Origin: Lutibacter citreus
GTDB lineage: Bacteria; Bacteroidota; Bacteroidia; Flavobacteriales; Flavobacteriaceae
DNA length: 64,000 bases
Direction: 5' to 3'
NCBI RefSeq assembly: GCF_003260195.1
Contig: NZ_QEIH01000002.1
Span: forward strand, 1 to 64,000
Of the stretch, positions 63,060-64,000 are shown one piece after another (within the stretch, counting starts at the first letter, position 1; the number at the start of each line of letters is the position of its first letter). The translations under genes and the position numbers were made by a program. The notes beneath the pieces were generated by a model, which saw nothing but the letters and a program-made list of their open reading frames with translations, was not told the DNA's origin and did not search any database.

Positions 63060-64000
63060 ATGAAATTACTCAAGTTAACCTCATTATTTTTATTCTCAAT
63101 ACTAATAACTTCCTGCTCAAAAAAAGAAAGTGAAATAGATAAATCCGCTCAACAATTTGCACTATTAGTAAACGATGCTGAAATAGCAAATAAAATTCCA
63201 AGAACTTTAACTGCAGAAGGTGAAATGCATTGGACAAACCCAAAATTCGATTGGACTGAAGGTTTTTTCCCTGGTAGTTGTTGGTATTTATTTGAAGCTA
63301 CAAAAGACCAAAAATGGCAAAAAGCTGCTGAAAAATTTCAAGCTCAATTTGAATCTCATAAACTTAGAACCAACAATCACGATTTAGGTTTTGTTTTTAA
63401 TTGTTCCTACGGAAATGGATATAGATTAACTAAAAACGAAAGTTTTAAACAAGTTATGATTACTTCAGCTGAATCTCTAAGTACACGCTTTAATCCAAAT
63501 GTTGGTTGTATTAAAAGTTGGGACGTAACCGGCGGATGGCAAGCAACAAGAGGTTGGAAATACCCTGTAATTATAGATAATATGATGAATTTAGAATTAC
63601 TTTTTGAAGTCTCTAAATTAACTGGAAATGACAAGTACAAAAACATTGCAATTACTCACGCAAACACTACTTTAAAGAACCATTTTAGAGAAGATAATAG
63701 TTCAGTTCACGTTGTTGATTACGATCCAGAAACTGGTGAAGTAAGAAACAAACACACAGCACAAGGTTTTGCACACACAAGTGCTTGGGCTCGCGGACAA
63801 GCCTGGGGATTATATGGTTACACAGTTTGCTACAGATATACAAAAGATGAAAAATACCTCAAGCAGGCTGAAAAAATCGCAAAGTTTATTACTGAATATA
63901 AAGGAACACCTGAAGATGGAATTCCTTATTGGGATTACAGCGCTCCAAACATACCAAATGAACCAAGAGATGTTTCGGCGGCTGCTGTAACAGTTTCGGC
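63060..64000 (+). CDS. GH88 unsaturated glucuronyl hydrolase, lipoprotein (3' end outside window)
   Basis: 313 complete codons seen before the window ends. Lipobox at about Cys19 (LITSC). GH88 features are FDWTEGFFPGSCWYLFEA, NNHDLGFVFN (first catalytic Asp region) and VIIDNMMNLELL (second), with GFAHTSAWARGQAWGLYG further on. It removes unsaturated uronic acid from lyase-made oligosaccharides (ulvan, pectin, heparinoid or similar), feeding KduI. The ATG at 63060 lies 2 bases after the LacI stop. Confidence 0.93.
   Translation, partial: MKLLKLTSLFLFSILITSCSKKESEIDKSAQQFALLVNDAEIANKIPRTLTAEGEMHWTNPKFDWTEGFFPGSCWYLFEATKDQKWQKAAEKFQAQFESHKLRTNNHDLGFVFNCSYGNGYRLTKNESFKQVMITSAESLSTRFNPNVGCIKSWDVTGGWQATRGWKYPVIIDNMMNLELLFEVSKLTGNDKYKNIAITHANTTLKNHFREDNSSVHVVDYDPETGEVRNKHTAQGFAHTSAWARGQAWGLYGYTVCYRYTKDEKYLKQAEKIAKFITEYKGTPEDGIPYWDYSAPNIPNEPRDVSAAAVTVS

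Overview
The window looks like chromosomal DNA from a marine or sediment member of the Flavobacteriaceae (Bacteroidota). Supporting signs are very AT-rich DNA, many upstream regions carrying the Bacteroidota -7 box TAnnTTTG, family gene orders such as ileS / DksA-like / lspA, and many Bacteroidota lipoproteins, sulfatases and sugar-acid enzymes. I cannot fix the genus; a Lutibacter- or Polaribacter-like organism would fit. I found no tRNA, rRNA or CRISPR array and no prophage.

Layout. (1) 1-4.1 kb: the end of an IS3-type element, then a minus-strand arsenic/organoarsenical operon running from arsR through a thioredoxin-like protein, a decayed ACR3 remnant, a methyltransferase and an ArsP-like permease to ArsF-like and ArsG-like proteins. 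(2) 4.1-8.0 kb: two tandem paralogous DUF1566 exported proteins and a lipoprotein sulfatase. (3) 8.0-15.2 kb: housekeeping genes (lspA, DksA-like, ileS), a phosphoesterase, a TerB/DnaJ protein and a bacilliredoxin. (4) 15.3-23.0 kb: an oxidative sugar cluster of the 3-keto-glycoside type, containing a GMC dehydrogenase with its small subunit, a DUF1080 protein, a Gfo/Idh/MocA oxidoreductase, two exported TIM-barrel proteins and an MFS transporter. (5) 23.1-35.2 kb: mixed core genes including a YceI protein, a Crp-like regulator, a crotonase, a histidine kinase, a SemiSWEET, ald, leuS, a patatin, an EamA permease and a PanE-like protein. (6) 35.3-42.0 kb: an iron region with two convergent Feo systems. 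One has a DtxR regulator, a membrane-anchored DtxR-FeoA fusion and a FeoB split into two genes. The other has feoA, a full-length feoB and a 40-residue Cys-rich partner. A TonB-receptor remnant lies beside the DtxR gene. (7) 42.0-46.8 kb: an SCO protein, rseP, a second sulfatase and a sulfurtransferase. (8) 46.8-53.2 kb: a complete hypCBA / hypFDE set for [NiFe]-hydrogenase maturation, with a UreH/NicO-type nickel-transporter candidate at 57.5 kb but no hydrogenase structural genes. (9) 53.2-64.0 kb: a TPR-LuxR regulator, a GH29 fucosidase with a propeller-like tail, a subtilase, and a uronate-oligosaccharide locus (DUF4861, kduI, LacI regulator, GH88 hydrolase cut by the window edge) centred on a 34-bp perfect palindrome.

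How it fits together: the window combines breakdown of sulfated and uronic-acid polysaccharides (sulfatases, fucosidase, KduI, GH88, DUF4861), oxidative glycoside catabolism, iron and nickel supply, and arsenic defence. The most notable points are the iron region with its candidate TTAGA/TCTAA operators, the unusual arsenical operon that has lost its arsenite pump, and the LacI-type palindrome. No single locus here is clearly a wholly new system.
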